From Cricetomys ansorgei (Eukaryota > Chordata > Mammalia > Rodentia > Nesomyidae), in NCBI GenBank assembly GCA_026225945.1, contig JAMJFZ010004066.1:1056001-1120000 (forward strand): a stretch of DNA of 64,000 nucleotides, read 5' to 3'. Position numbers and translations under genes: made by a program. The notes under the pieces were generated by a model. It did no database searches and had not been told where the DNA came from. It saw only the letters and a program-made list of their open reading frames with translations. This document shows, in pieces, positions 19,801 to 30,539 of the stretch (the first letter of the stretch is position 1; each line of letters starts with the position of its first letter).

Positions 19801-20868
19801 AGCCACTTGCTGTCAGCCATGTCACCCTGTTCTTTGACACTGTAGTCTGTATCTCCTTTGAGCTCAGAAAACTTTCGTGTTCTGAGCACCTGAGAGAAAG
19901 GACCCGGTTATAAGAACTCTTCCTTCCACAAAATTATCCCAGGATTTCCGTGCCAGGGTGGTGACTGCACTTGCCATCACAGTGCTGGCAGCAAGACCGT
20001 CTGTCAGGAGAGGTTTGAGGAAGAGAATCTCACCCAGAAGCATCCGGTCTTGGTGTTTCATCCCCAGCAAACCCCTGACTGCAAACAGCACAGCCTCTCG
20101 GCCTTCTTTGCTTCTGGAGACTCTAGGCTTTCCTTTTTATCGTGTGAGTTCTGTATAAGCTACTCAGTGGACGGCTGTCACGACAGCCACACTCACGCCT
20201 GATACAGTGACCAAGCCATCGAGAACCCCAGAGCGGCGGGTGGCTGCTCCCTTCTGCTGGAGGCTCGGCTGGGGATGTTGAGGTTCAGACCCAGAAACCA
20301 CAATGTTCCAAGGGAATGTGAAACATGACCAGGTGTGCTTATTAAATTGTGCACAACTTTCCTACAAAGGTAAACTAATACTTTGGGTCCCTTGATGGCT
20401 TCAAAGAACTCACTGGGAACAAAAGCAGGAGACAACGCTTATTTCACTGACCTAGACGGAGGCCACATCTTGGCCTGGCGTGGCTGGGGCTATGACCTGA
20501 GCAGCTAAGGAAGAGGCAGCCTCAGTTCTTCAACTCTGGCTTCCTATCTCGTCTCCCCAAACACACCCCCGCCCAAGCTGGTATCCCCCTCTCCAGGACT
20601 TTCTGCTGCCTTTGCACTCACTGGGCTGCCAGCTGGCTTCTTCCAGTTTTCTATTCTTGTCTTTGATCCCCTTGTTCCCAGCACTCTGAGCACAAGGGTC
20701 TCTTTCCTTCCCACCCAGTACTCCAAGCCTCAAGACCTTGGGACTTTTGCCTTTTTTCTGGAATGCTACTGTCGGATATTAGCTCCTATTTTTTTCCCCC
20801 TTGCCTTTGAGGTCTCAATTAAATGTCACCCTTCTGCTGTCTATTTCCTTCAAGCTCTGTTTGTTCAG
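19801..20868. other. Unique non-coding sequence
   Basis: No transposon recognised. A small perfect hairpin GGCTGTC-AC-GACAGCC lies at about 20173-20188. Confidence 0.45.
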
Positions 20869-20869
20869 T

Positions 20870-20996
20870 TTATTTCCTCCTCTTCCTGAGACAGGGTCTT
20901 GCTCTATGGATCAGGCTGACCTCAAACTCAGAATCCTCTTCCCTCTGTCTGCTGAGTGCCAGGGTTACAAGCTTGACCCACCATGCTTGGCAGTAC
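20870..20996 (-). repeat. B1 SINE, diverged
   Basis: 'gagacagggtcttgctctatgg', 'atcaggctgacctcaaactc' and 'ccagggttacaagcttgacc' are the complement of an old B1. Confidence 0.8.
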
Positions 20997-20999
20997 ATG

Positions 21000-21785
21000 T
21001 CATTTCTTAAAATTCTCTCTCTCTCTCTTTTTAATAGACCCATGCCTTCTGGATAGCAGTTACTGGGTAATGTTCTGCAGAATGAAGAGGAATGAGCAAG
21101 CAATATTTTTGTGTTTGTAGGTATATTTGGAAAATATGCAAAGTTTGTATCATATCTCAAAATATTTATGCTTATAGACTATGAAATTATAAAGCACCTT
21201 AACACGTGTCAAGTTAATGTATTTTCACGTGAATGGATAAATTCACTGTTGAAGGAATGAATGAGCGATGAATAAAGAGTTGATGGTCACAGCGAATGTT
21301 CTGTTTTTATCCTGGGGCATTTTGTGCTTTCTGGCACAATTTGAGGAGCACAGATTCCAGAGAAGCACAGTCCCGTGGTGTACAGAGAACGCACATGTCA
21401 GTCCCTCTCCTCCTTCTGCAGAAGACAGAAGGAGCTTCCTGAGAGACACACAGTGTCCTCAGAGTTCAAAGAAGCATGGCTTCAGGCTGCTTCCTGTTTG
21501 GGGGTTCATAGTTCTCTCTTTGCTCACATGGCTGGCATCTAGACACCCCATCATTGACCTCACCCACCCAGGCTTCCCCATCCCGAAAGAGCATTTCTGG
21601 CTCAATTCCCTCCTTTTCTTCACGAAGGAGCAAGTCTGAAGGCAGTCAGTCACTCAGTGGTTTCTGCCTGCTACTGACTGGACCTGGGGGTCACACAGCT
21701 TGTGGCTTAAACTATTCTTTTGATCACACGTCCTCAACAAACCAATCGAAAGAGCCAAATAGATAGTGGAAATCATGAAAGGGGG
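21000..21785. other. Unique non-coding sequence
   Basis: No clear element. A 123-codon frame (21268-21639) has no recognisable similarity and no splice or poly(A) context. Confidence 0.4.
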
Positions 21786-21789
21786 TGGC

Positions 21790-22095
21790 CACGTTGGGAA
21801 GAGGGATAAAGAGGTCCAGTGAACCCCTTAGAGTCTGTCTTCACGTCAAAGTTTAACTAGAGGGCGAAGGGTATGCCCATCTAAGCAGCTGCAGCCGAGG
21901 TGTGGTCCCGCCCATCACGGAGCCATCCTTGCCCTCAGTCTCTATAAGGCGATCTGACAAGTTGTTAGAACCCCGTGAAATCTCTTTCTAGGAGACAAGT
22001 TCTCCCTCTGGTTGGTGTCTTTTTCTTCTTCTCCCAGAGTAAAATCCCTGGAAGCAATTCCTGTCTCTTGATTGGGAGACACAAGTTTAGAAGAG
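21790..22095 (+). mobile_element. LTR-like family X, copy 2
   Basis: Contains 'tgtggtcccgcccatcac' (21901), a TATA-like 'tctctataaggcgatctg' (21938) and the family core 'gtgaaatctctttctagg' (21975). The spacing of the first and last blocks (74 bases) agrees with copy 3 (79 bases). The TATA position fits an LTR promoter. Confidence 0.5.
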
Positions 22096-22099
22096 CCGT

Positions 22100-23905
22100 A
22101 CAAAATATTCAAACACATCTTGTCTCTTCAAGGCAGGCTGGGCTTGCAGCCTCTGAGTTTATCTATAAGGGCATCTGGTCAGTGACCTTGCTGGAAGGTC
22201 ATCCTTTGGGTGGCTTGCAGCTGGGGCTGTGCCTCTGTCATAATCTTCCTGGCTGCTGCCAAATGCCGATCTCACAGTAATGGTGGGTCTCCCTATTCAT
22301 GGGGGCCTTTGTCACTTCCTCCGTGACCGCCACACAGTGAGCAGGAACTACCAGGCAGGATGGCAAGAGGACTCATGAAGAGGAGCAGACAGGAATGGGT
22401 TGCACTGGAGAATGAGGTGACGAGGCTGGAGCCTAGACTTTAGACACTGCAGAAACGACATCAACTCGGGCTCTTGTATCAAATGGAGAGATCGGTCCTT
22501 AAGAGAGTGGCCATGCATGTCTGAGGTCGAGCGATGTGCGTAGAGTTCCACGGAGTGACTCACCACAGAGGAATATGGTGCCCTCCTCCGCAGACGCACA
22601 CCTAAGCGGCATCGCAGAGCATAATGGCGAGAGGCCCCCTTCCACACATTTTTAGTTCTTATCTTCTCATCACATGAAAAGATGGTATGGCAGTTTTAAT
22701 CCTGCAGTGGGTTGCCGAGGGCAACCGGACCTGCCTGCCTGGGTGGCGATGCCATCACGGCAATGTGCTTGGTGACGCTTCTGCTTCATGTATGTGGGGC
22801 AAAGGAGGGGCTGTGGACCGTGACGGGGAGCAGAGTGGCTGGCGACCGGGAAGGGTGGACTTGAACTCTGTGGCCTTAGCTCTGGCATTGTTTTAGCCAA
22901 TGTATCCTAGACAACAGCCTCACTTCTCCGCTACAGTGCAGCCTGGACCCCAGGCTTGTGGAGGGCCCCAGAGACGCATCACTGTACTGCCTCTGAAGAA
23001 GAAGGTTGTAGATTCCGGGATAGGAGAAGGCCAGGAGACAGCTGGAGGCCCAGGGCCATTCTGGGAACAGACTCTAGCCATATCAGCCTGGAGGTAATCT
23101 TTTGTCATTCGTTAGGCGGTTCTAGACTTGTGCTTCGCCCACAGAAGAGTCCTGAAGATATCTAAAGATCGCCCTCAAAGCCAGGCCCAGTGGCTCTGAG
23201 CCCAGAGTGGTCTGAGTGGCCTTCACTTAGTCGACTGACATGTCTGGAGAGTGGCAGGTTCCAGCTAGCAGGTGACCCCGAGCTTATGGTAGAGCCCTGC
23301 AGGGTGCCCCTCTGCTACAGAAGATGGCCCTTTACCTCCCCTAAACTGCATTTAATGAAATGAAACTTAACGCCATCTCCCACAGAGGTGGAGGGAGGTG
23401 AACAGTGGCGTGAAGAGGCGTGTGTCACATTTCATACCTGCTATGTTTCAGACTTGCTATTTTATACCAATCTAGGGGCTACGTGCTCTTACCTCCCTTC
23501 CCAGCTGGGGAAGACGCTGGCTGCTGATGCTGATTAGTGGGAAATAGAGAAGCTGTGATTTAGCCTGCAGCTTGGAGCGTGTGCTCTAGATTCTGGCGCC
23601 ATCTTCCTCGTTGGGGTCCAGCTCTCCCTGAGAGTTCCCTTATTCATTTTCTTGGGTAACCTGGAGCAATGGCATGCGCTCAGCCTCTAAGAAGTGAATG
23701 CCATCCCACGGTACTGTCGTTAGACTTCATGGATGTGGACTTGCTTCGGCCTCATCTCCAGAAGCCATCGGAAATTCTGCTGCAGGGATCACTTGTGGGA
23801 GGAGCTAGGGAGATACGTCTTTGAGGCATGTGAAGGCTCAGTTTTGCAGCAGGCCCAGAGAAAGAATATGGACGCCAGTGTGTGCCTTGTTTAATAAGAA
23901 TCTCA
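22100..23905. other. Unique non-coding sequence
   Basis: 1.8 kb with no recognised repeat, unusually long for this window. 22480-22640 keeps about ten CpGs. Frames on both strands there (99 codons minus, 22348-22647) do not resemble a known protein. Confidence 0.45.
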
Positions 23906-23907
23906 GG

Positions 23908-24087
23908 GGCTGGGCCTATCACTGGTTAGGAGCACTGGCTGCTCTTGCAGAGGATCCCAGATTCAATTTCCAGCTCACAATCACCTCTAACTCCATTCCA
24001 GGAGATCCAGCGCCCTCTCCTGGTCTCCACAGGCACTGCATGCATGTGGCCCACGTACGGACATACAAACACTCATACACATCGTAG
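23908..24087 (+). repeat. B2-family SINE
   Basis: 'ggggctgggcctatcactgg' head, 'agcgccctctcctggtctcc' (good CTCF-like core) and long-form 3' end. The A-tail is degraded. Confidence 0.88.
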
Positions 24088-24089
24088 TC

Positions 24090-25165
24090 AGGCTCCCAGA
24101 CTGATAAAGAGTTTGCAATAGGACTCAGATTCTTTCTGGCTGTCTCAGGCCGGAAAATGGCCAAAAGTGAAACAGTAGCTGCAGAAAAATGTGTTTTGAC
24201 TCACTGTGTGCTCATCCAGCTTGGGCTTGGGGGTCAGGGGCTAGAGAGACAAGAAGTACTATATAGCCAAGACCTGAACACACAGCTCCATCATTCAGGC
24301 TACGGTGCCCTCCCTGCTTCTGTTCCACTTCTTGGTAAAACCTCATGGCGACGTTGCCATGATCCACCCCGCTGAGTCCTGTACACCTGACTGGGGTGAG
24401 GGAAAGGCACACAAACACATGGACAGAAAAGCCTGGATCGGGTATGCCATGTACTCTGGTGGAGACTCAGCATCTTTATTTTATATGTCTGAATGGAGAG
24501 GGCAACATCTGTCCACATCTGCATGCACTGTCAACATCTGTCTCACCATTCCCATGAGTCCAAGGCCCTAGGGTCCTCAGCGTAACCGTCTTCACGTCAA
24601 CAACACACACCCACTCGGGAGCGCACCTGCTTTACACAAGCCAGGGAGGCCAGCCACCCCCAGAAACTGACATCGTGGCTTTTCCTTCATAGAAGACCGT
24701 GACAGTCACAAGAATCAAGGCCCAGGGAAAGGGTTTGTTGTGCCCAAGATATGACCTAGCTATTGTAACAACAAACAGATATCACCAGATTTAGGAATGA
24801 AGCAGAAATTTACCACGACTCCAGGACACCTGCTGACCTCAGCAGGCCCCGGAGATCAGTATGACGAAGATGTTCAGGTCTGCATCACACTCTGTACACA
24901 CTGTTCTGAAACAGGAAGCCAAGTTACTAGAGACTGGTGTTCATGGGTACTTGCCAACCCTGAGAATGACTTTAAAATCATTACATCACCGCACTTTGGA
25001 GAGACTCTCAAGCTGGACACTAGCTTAATTCCTATTTATCAACATATCTGTTTGTGCTTCAGTTGTATTTTCTCCTCTCCTTGCTATCTATCTACTTGAG
25101 TGATGGCCAAACATGACATAAACGCACACAGACATTACATGCTGTGAGTGGCACACGAATGTTTC
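24090..25165. other. Unique non-coding sequence
   Basis: No element could be named. 24740-24800 ('gatatgacctagctattg...') may be an old repeat but was not identified. Confidence 0.4.
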
Positions 25166-25170
25166 CCAGA

Positions 25171-25348
25171 AGCTGGAGATATGGCTCAGTGGTTAAGTGC
25201 ACTGGCTGCTCTTCCAGAGGACCTGAGTTCAATTCCCAGCACCCACATGGTGGCTCACAACTGTCTGTAACTCCAGTTCCAATGATCTGATACCCTCAGA
25301 CCAACGTACATAAAATAAGATTAAATGAATTATTAAAAAAACAAAGAA
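25171..25348 (+). repeat. B2-family SINE, internally deleted
   Basis: Head and body are intact to 'tccagttccaatgatctg'; it then jumps to 'accaacgtacataaaataag'. The deletion removes the CTCF-like region and most of the 3' end. Confidence 0.88.
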
Positions 25349-25349
25349 T

Positions 25350-25620
25350 GTTACCCAAAGTAAGTTAGGAGGGAGTGGCAGTTGACACTTTTTTCCCATC
25401 ATTCCCAAGGATGTCACCAGTTCCTTACCGTACTCCTATGCTCCATAAAGCAAAGCAGTGAGGCGTCCCCGTCTGCCTCATTCTGTCCCTCCCCACCTGG
25501 TCTATGAAGCTTCTGTGAAAGAAGAGGCTTCCACTGAATCCTACTGGGCAACTGGAGGAATGAAGGTGGAGGTGGCCGGGACACAGCACAGCCTTGTGGG
25601 ACTTGCTTGCGGGACTGTGG
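25350..25620. other. Unique non-coding sequence
   Basis: Nothing recognised. Confidence 0.4.
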
Positions 25621-25624
25621 TGCA

Positions 25625-25787
25625 ACTATGTCTTAGTCTATCTGCTGGGACAGATCTCTCAGTCTGGGTGGGAATGAGGAATGCGTTTCTCAGAGTTCTG
25701 GAGGTTGGGACATCCAACAAATTAAATGCCGGCACATTCTCGAGGATCTGATTCAGAAACAGTACCTCTGGCTACACCCTCAACAAG
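25625..25787 (-). mobile_element. Old MaLR (MLT1-like) LTR, part 1
   Basis: 'tcttagtctatctgctggg', 'cagagttctggaggttggg' and 'gccggcacattctcgaggatctg' follow the antisense of MLT1-type LTRs. It is interrupted by the duplicated SINE region and resumes near 26218. Confidence 0.6.
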
Positions 25788-25818
25788 GTGAAGGGGACAC
25801 AGTAGCTCTCTTGGGTCT

Positions 25819-25857
<39 letters not shown>

Positions 25858-25944
25858 TCTATTTAATGTGTTGTAGTGTTTTGCCTGTGTGTGTGTATGA
25901 GCACCATGTGCCTGTGAAGGGGACACAGTAGCTCTCTTGGGTAT

Positions 25945-25983
<39 letters not shown>

Positions 25984-26061
25984 TCTATCTATCTATCTAT
26001 CTATCTATTTACTGTGTTGTAGTGTTTTGCCTGCGTGTGTGTATGAGCACCATGTGCCTGC
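25788..26061. repeat. 126-bp tandem duplication spanning a SINE tail
   Basis: Copy 1 (25788-25913) and copy 2 (25914 to about 26061) share 'gtgaaggggacacagtag', a (TTTA)n tract and 'gttgtagtgttttgcctg...gagcaccatgtgcctg'. Copy 2 is longer because it gained an (ATCT)n run. The unit joins target flank, tail and the 3' end of a minus-strand B3, so duplication followed SINE insertion. Confidence 0.9.
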
Positions 26062-26203
26062 CTGGCCAGAAGAGGGAGTCAGATCCCCCGGAACTGGAGT
26101 TACAGATGATGGTGAGTCACTGTGCGGGGTAGGAAATTGAACCCAAGTCTTCTGCAAGAGCAGCCAGTGCTCTTAACCACTGCCCCATTTCTCCAGGCCT
26201 CCT
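26008..26203 (-). repeat. B3/B2-family SINE
   Basis: 'gttttgcctgcgtgtgtg', 'gccagaagagggagtcag' (CTCF-like core), 'aactggagttacagatgatg' and head complement 'ccatttctccaggcc'. Its tail side is duplicated at 25860-25913. Confidence 0.9.
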
Positions 26204-26217
26204 TGGGTCTGTTTTAA

Positions 26218-26345
26218 AAGGGTACACATCCTATTTTTCAGAGCTTCACCCTTGTGGTCAAATCACATACAAAAGCCACCTTCCCAAACTGTCACATCAG
26301 GGGTAAGGGTTTCAACATTTGAAGCCTGCGAGAACACAGGTATTC
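26218..26345 (-). mobile_element. Old MaLR (MLT1-like) LTR, part 2
   Basis: 'gcttcacccttgtggtcaaatcac' and 'aagggtttcaacatttgaagcc' continue the LTR begun at 25625. Confidence 0.5.
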
Positions 26346-26572
26346 CACTTGGAATTAGAGTCTCCCTGACAGATTAAAGTGCGGGGATGCCAGATCGGGG
26401 ACACTAATGTTGCGTGAGAAGAAAGCATCGTCTTTCGGGTGGTTGGCGAAAGGTTCGAGGGATTTGAATGGCACAGATGTCATCTCCTGGCAGATGGCGT
26501 ATCGCTGTGAGCTCCTGCTTCCCAGGTAGAACTGGATGGACAACAGGATCCCATGACGTCAATTCGTCACTG
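26346..26572. promoter_or_regulatory. CpG-retaining unique segment with a perfect CRE
   Basis: A repeat-free segment between two MaLR LTRs keeps about ten CpGs and contains the full CREB palindrome TGACGTCA at 26554-26561. Regulatory use is inferred. Confidence 0.35.
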
Positions 26573-26885
26573 TATTAGTTCCTTTTCTGTTACCGTGGAA
26601 AGCCTCACGACCGAGGCAAACTATGGAAGAAAGGGTTGATTTTGGCTTACGTTCCAGAGGGATAAGAGCCCATCGTGGTGGGGAGACTCGGCAGCGTGAG
26701 AGGAACAGGAAGTCGAGAGCTTCCTGTTCTTAATGGCATTCAGGAAGCAGAGAGAGCGAGAACCGGAAGTGACGGAAGTGACTCGAAGCTTTTAATCTCA
26801 AAGCCCGCCCCCAGCGATGTACCGCCTCCAGCGAAGTGTTCAGACGCCGGGGACTATGTGGGACCGTCCTCATTCAAACCGCGAT
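26573..26885 (-). mobile_element. MaLR-type LTR, CpG-rich
   Basis: Read on the plus strand: 'tattagttccttttctgttacc', 'aagggttgattttggcttacg', 'gcattcaggaagcagagagagcg', 'tctcaaagcccgcccccagcg' and 'ctcattcaaaccgcgatag'. This is the antisense of MT/ORR1/MLT-type LTRs. About 20 CpGs in 310 bases is far more than in its sister copies. Confidence 0.75.
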
Positions 26886-27014
26886 AGTCACCATCCTGCC
26901 AGGAGTGTCTGTGAGGTGGAGTTCGATGTTGGGCCACCTCAGAGATGGTTGACATCACATTTTTAGAACTTCCCACACTTGATCGTCCCAGGCTAGGGCA
27001 TCCATTTTCCTTCT

Positions 27015-27210
27015 TGTGCGTATAGCGGTACACCTGTGTGCATGTACATGAGTGTGCCCATGCATGTGGAGGTTGAGGACAACAACCTTGAGCGTCATTT
27101 GAGACAGGATCTCTAATTGTCCTGGATCTCATTATTTAGGCTAGATTCCCTGCCAGAGAGACCCAGAGATCCTGTAGGATCCAACAGCTCCTCATCCTCC
27201 CGTTACAGAT
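27015..27210 (-). repeat. Degenerate B3-related SINE
   Basis: 'catgtggaggttgaggacaac', 'gagacaggatctctaattg' and 'ggctagattccctgccagagag' fit the composite B3-like repeat. The head end is lost. Confidence 0.5.
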
Positions 27211-27840
27211 TCTGGATGCCCCTAGGTGACCGGTGGTCCAAGAGTCCTTACGTGTACTAGAAATGGCACATGCAGACAGCAGGAGAGCACTCGCCTGCCT
27301 GCCAACCTGTGTGGGCCTTATAGTTGGAAGTACATGTTCTTAGAGAGATGCTAGAAGCCAGCAAATTAGACCACAGGGCTATGAACCAAGAAGGAAACAC
27401 TGGCTTAGTAAAGACATGCGTGTTTATATCTAGCTTTTATTTTTGGATGCAAATTATTTTGGATAAATATAATCACATTGTTGTTTTACATTGTGGACAC
27501 AGACAACTCACTTTTTGGAGTTGGTTTTGTATGTTTATGTGTGTCTGTATGCATATGTGTGCGTTTGCAGGTACAAGTGAATAAGCATTTGTATGTGGCC
27601 TTATGACCTCAGTGCTCTAGCAAGCCAGTAATGACCATTTGGAGCTGACCCTGGATATGAATCCAGTGTCGCTGAAGCCAGGGGCCTGAGTCTAAAAGTC
27701 CCTTTCTCTGAAAATGGGGGCCTACAGGCCCATCTCCAGACACGGCCCCTGTGAAGTCATCTGCTCTTGTAGCACCCTGAGCCCAGATGTGGTGCCCAAG
27801 AAGCCACCAGGCCTGCAAAGGACACCCAGCCACACATCGG
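27211..27840. other. Unique non-coding sequence
   Basis: Nothing recognised apart from a short TG-rich stretch near 27535-27570. Confidence 0.4.
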
Positions 27841-27844
27841 CACC

Positions 27845-28098
27845 CATGAGTGTGTGTGGAAGTCAGAGGAGAAGCCCAGGAGCTGTTCTTTAGCAGCTGT
27901 CTACTTCGCTTTTTAAGACAGTCTTTCATTTTCCCTGGACCTTGCCAGGTAGGCCAACCCTGGGCATCTGTCTGTCTCATCCTCCCCAGAGCTGGGATCA
28001 CAGAGGTGCTTTTTATACTTGGGTCCTGGGGATTGAACTTGGGTCCTCATGCTTTTGAGGCAAACATTTTACGGGTTGAGCCATCTCTCAAGCCCTAA
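27845..28098 (-). repeat. B3-related SINE, diverged
   Basis: 'gtgtgtggaagtcagaggag', 'cagagctgggatcacagagg', 'ggattgaacttgggtcctcatgc' and 'gagccatctctcaagccc' (head complement). Confidence 0.7.
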
Positions 28099-28264
28099 AC
28101 AATTAATTTTTATCCTAGAGAAACACATGCCTGGTTATAAAATGAAAACAGGCTCCAGCTCACTGCTCCCAACCCACGACAGCCTTTTCTGCGACCTCTG
28201 CAGGTTTGGCGTTTGTACTGTGATGAATGACATTGTCGAATGGACATACTTAGGAAGACAGACC

Positions 28265-28604
28265 CTGGATGGAGGAGTAGTCTCTGTCAACTTGGCCTGT
28301 AGCTGTGTCTTCGGGGCATTTTCTTGATTGCTGAGTGATGGGGGAGGTGCCAGCCCTCTGTGGATGGTGCCGCCCCTGAGCAGGTGGGCCTGGGTTATAC
28401 AAGAGAGCAGGCTGAGCAAGCAGAGTGAACAAGTCAGGAAGCAGTGCTCCTCCACGGTCTTTGCTTCGGCTCCTGCCTCCAGGTTTCCTGCCTTGGCTTT
28501 CCTGGATGATGGATAGTAACCTGTAAGCCAAATAAACTGTTTCTTCCTCAGACTGGTTTTGGTCAGTGTATTATCACATGAACAGAAAAGCAAACTGGGA
28601 CAAA
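28265..28604 (+). mobile_element. MT-type MaLR LTR
   Basis: 'tctgtcaacttggcctgtag', 'gggcctgggttatacaagag', 'tcctccacggtctttgcttcgg', 'gccaaataaactgtttcttcc' and 'atgaacagaaaagcaaactg' are in MT LTR order. More diverged than the copy at 15.8 kb. Confidence 0.75.
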
Positions 28605-29350
28605 CCCCATACTTTAGGGGTCATTGCCACTCCAAAGGGCAGATATTTTATCCAGCTACGACTGTGGGACTGCCCTCTACCATTCCCCACCTACCTGCTG
28701 ATGTGTCTGTGGTCCTGCAGTGTGTCGGGACCCTTGCTCCTCGGCCTGGTGTAACTTTCCAAGCATTCATAGCTCGGCCTCTTCTCCTCGCTCTCCGCTG
28801 TTCGCTGGGTTAAATTAGCAGTATCATCTACTGCCCCAAGGTTTCTCTGTCCTTCTCAAGTGTGTGTGGCACATAGGGTACTTAGCAGTCACCCTCAGTG
28901 TCCCAGGCCGGTTGGGAAGCTGAGACCAAACAGACCCAGAAGAGGAAGCGGGCCTCTTTCTGTCAGCACTTCCTGCTCTATTTCTGAAGCTGGCAACCAT
29001 AGTAGGAGCAGCGTGTGAAGCTCAGAATCGTGTCTGCTTTGTTAAGTGGAGCCTGGGAAGGTGACAGGGAGAAGTGACACTTGGAGAGGCAAGATTCTCT
29101 CAGGTGGGAGAGAATGAGGTTGGGTTGGACCAGCACCAGTTTCGGGTCCTGGGGTCCATTTCTTCTAGAGCCTTCCTCACAGCTGTAAAGGCCATTCCCT
29201 GCTGGGCAGCCTATGCTTAGGGTGGCACTTGGAGGTTCAAGGTGCTGCCTAATGTGTTACACACATGCCCTTGCACTCCAGTGGATGGAAGCCTTGGTAA
29301 CCGGCTGACCTCATTAATTGGTGGTTGGTTTGACTGCGCACCGTCACCAT
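28605..29350. other. Unique non-coding sequence
   Basis: No element recognised. Confidence 0.4.
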
Positions 29351-29354
29351 ATGC

Positions 29355-29640
29355 TCATGTGTTTGAATGCTTCGTCCCCAGTTTGTAGCACTGTTTCCCC
29401 AGTAGCCTATTATTTAGGGTTGGGGAACTTTCAGAAGGCAGAGCTTTACTTGGAAAAGTGGGTCACTGGATGTGGGCCCTGAATGTGAGGAGCCCCAGCC
29501 ACACACTCCCTCCTGCCGCTGTGCCTTGTCTGCCACGATGGATGGGGTCCCCCCAAACTCTGAACCTCCTTCCTCCCTTGATGTGCCTTTTGTTAGGTGT
29601 TTGGTTACAGTGGACAGAAAAATAGCTAATACAATTAACA
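29355..29640 (+). mobile_element. ORR1-type MaLR LTR, 5' truncated
   Basis: 'tgtttgaatgcttcgtccccag', 'gcagagctttacttgg' and 'agtgggtcactggatgtgggcc', ending 'cagaaaaatagctaatacaa'. Confidence 0.65.
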
Positions 29641-30290
29641 TGTGAATGAATCGTAGGCAGGAGAGAGACTCGGGTGCTGAGAAGACTACATCAAGACCTA
29701 TCTTTAGAAGCGGGTCCTAGAGTCAAGATGATGCTCCCAAGGGACTGCAGTCGGGGCTTCTCCAGAGTGCTCATGGTGTCTGAGAGCCCCTGAGGGCATC
29801 TTCCCTCTGTTCTGGTCCGGTGAGCTCTTGAAGTCTTCACCCACATACCGGATCACCGTTGGATCCGTGGCATCTTAGCGAAGGGAAAGGGCTCAAAGGC
29901 AGGATGGAGACTGTGTCTATGACTGTGGATGTTCCTCTCCAGTTAGTAAGCTTCACATATTAGAGCAAAGTGGCCTCTGTGATTCTGTGAAGCCACGCCC
30001 GTATCTGGTGACTATGTTCAAGATGCCGAGGACAACGCCACGGCCAGAGGCAATTCTGAAAGCCGGTTCTTAGGCACCAGCTCAGGTCCTCAACAGCAGA
30101 AGCCTTTGCCACATCTGCAGCTGAGCTCGGAGGCCTGTGCTCTACGTGTAGCCCGTTTCTGTGGGTACAAATCAGGACTGATGTCCTCCCGGGGTTCAGA
30201 AGGTTGCCTGGAATGGCTTTGAAGGAGTACCCGGGTAGTAAATAAGGTCGTTCATCACAGATAATAAATAATGAGAGCTATTTAGAGCCA
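29641..30290. other. Unique non-coding sequence
   Basis: No element recognised. A poly-T of 12-15 bases lies at 30291-30305. Confidence 0.4.
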
Positions 30291-30424
30291 TTTTTTTTTT
30301 TTTTTGGCAATTCTTCACCTTCCAGATGAAAAGGGCACAGAAAATAAGTGTTTTAAAATAGAAGAGGTTCACGCAGCGTGACAAGGTGGCGCACAGCCTG
30401 AGAAACGCTGTCTGGCAGCAGGGC

Positions 30425-30535
30425 CACGGGAGAAGCTTCCCCTCGGAGAAGCTTTCCCTCTCCGAGGGTTTCCTCTCTGACCAGGAGCCTCCTCTCTTAG
30501 GTCTGAAGGACCAGGAGAAGCTTCTCCCTGCGATC
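30425..30535. promoter_or_regulatory. Cluster of HSE-like palindromes and a hairpin
   Basis: GAAGCTTC dyads (GAAnnTTC, the two-unit heat shock element) lie at 30432-30439 and 30517-30524, with a near match at 30448. The last sits in the perfect 14-base palindrome 30514-30527. Between them, CCCTCGGAGA (30440-30449) and TCTCCGAGGG (30459-30468) form a perfect 10-base hairpin with a 9-base loop. HSF binding usually needs three or more units, so activity is uncertain. Confidence 0.35.
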
Positions 30536-30539
30536 TGAC

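Noticed and set aside
20173..20188. GGCTGTC-AC-GACAGCC hairpin as a functional site
   Set aside because: A 7-base stem is common by chance in 64 kb and nothing nearby supports a role.
22348..22647. 99-codon minus-strand frame in a CpG-containing region
   Set aside because: No known domain, no splice-site or poly(A) context, and an overlapping plus-strand frame of similar quality.
30440..30468. Hairpin as a microRNA precursor
   Set aside because: The stem is only 10 base pairs; a precursor needs roughly 25-30 paired bases.
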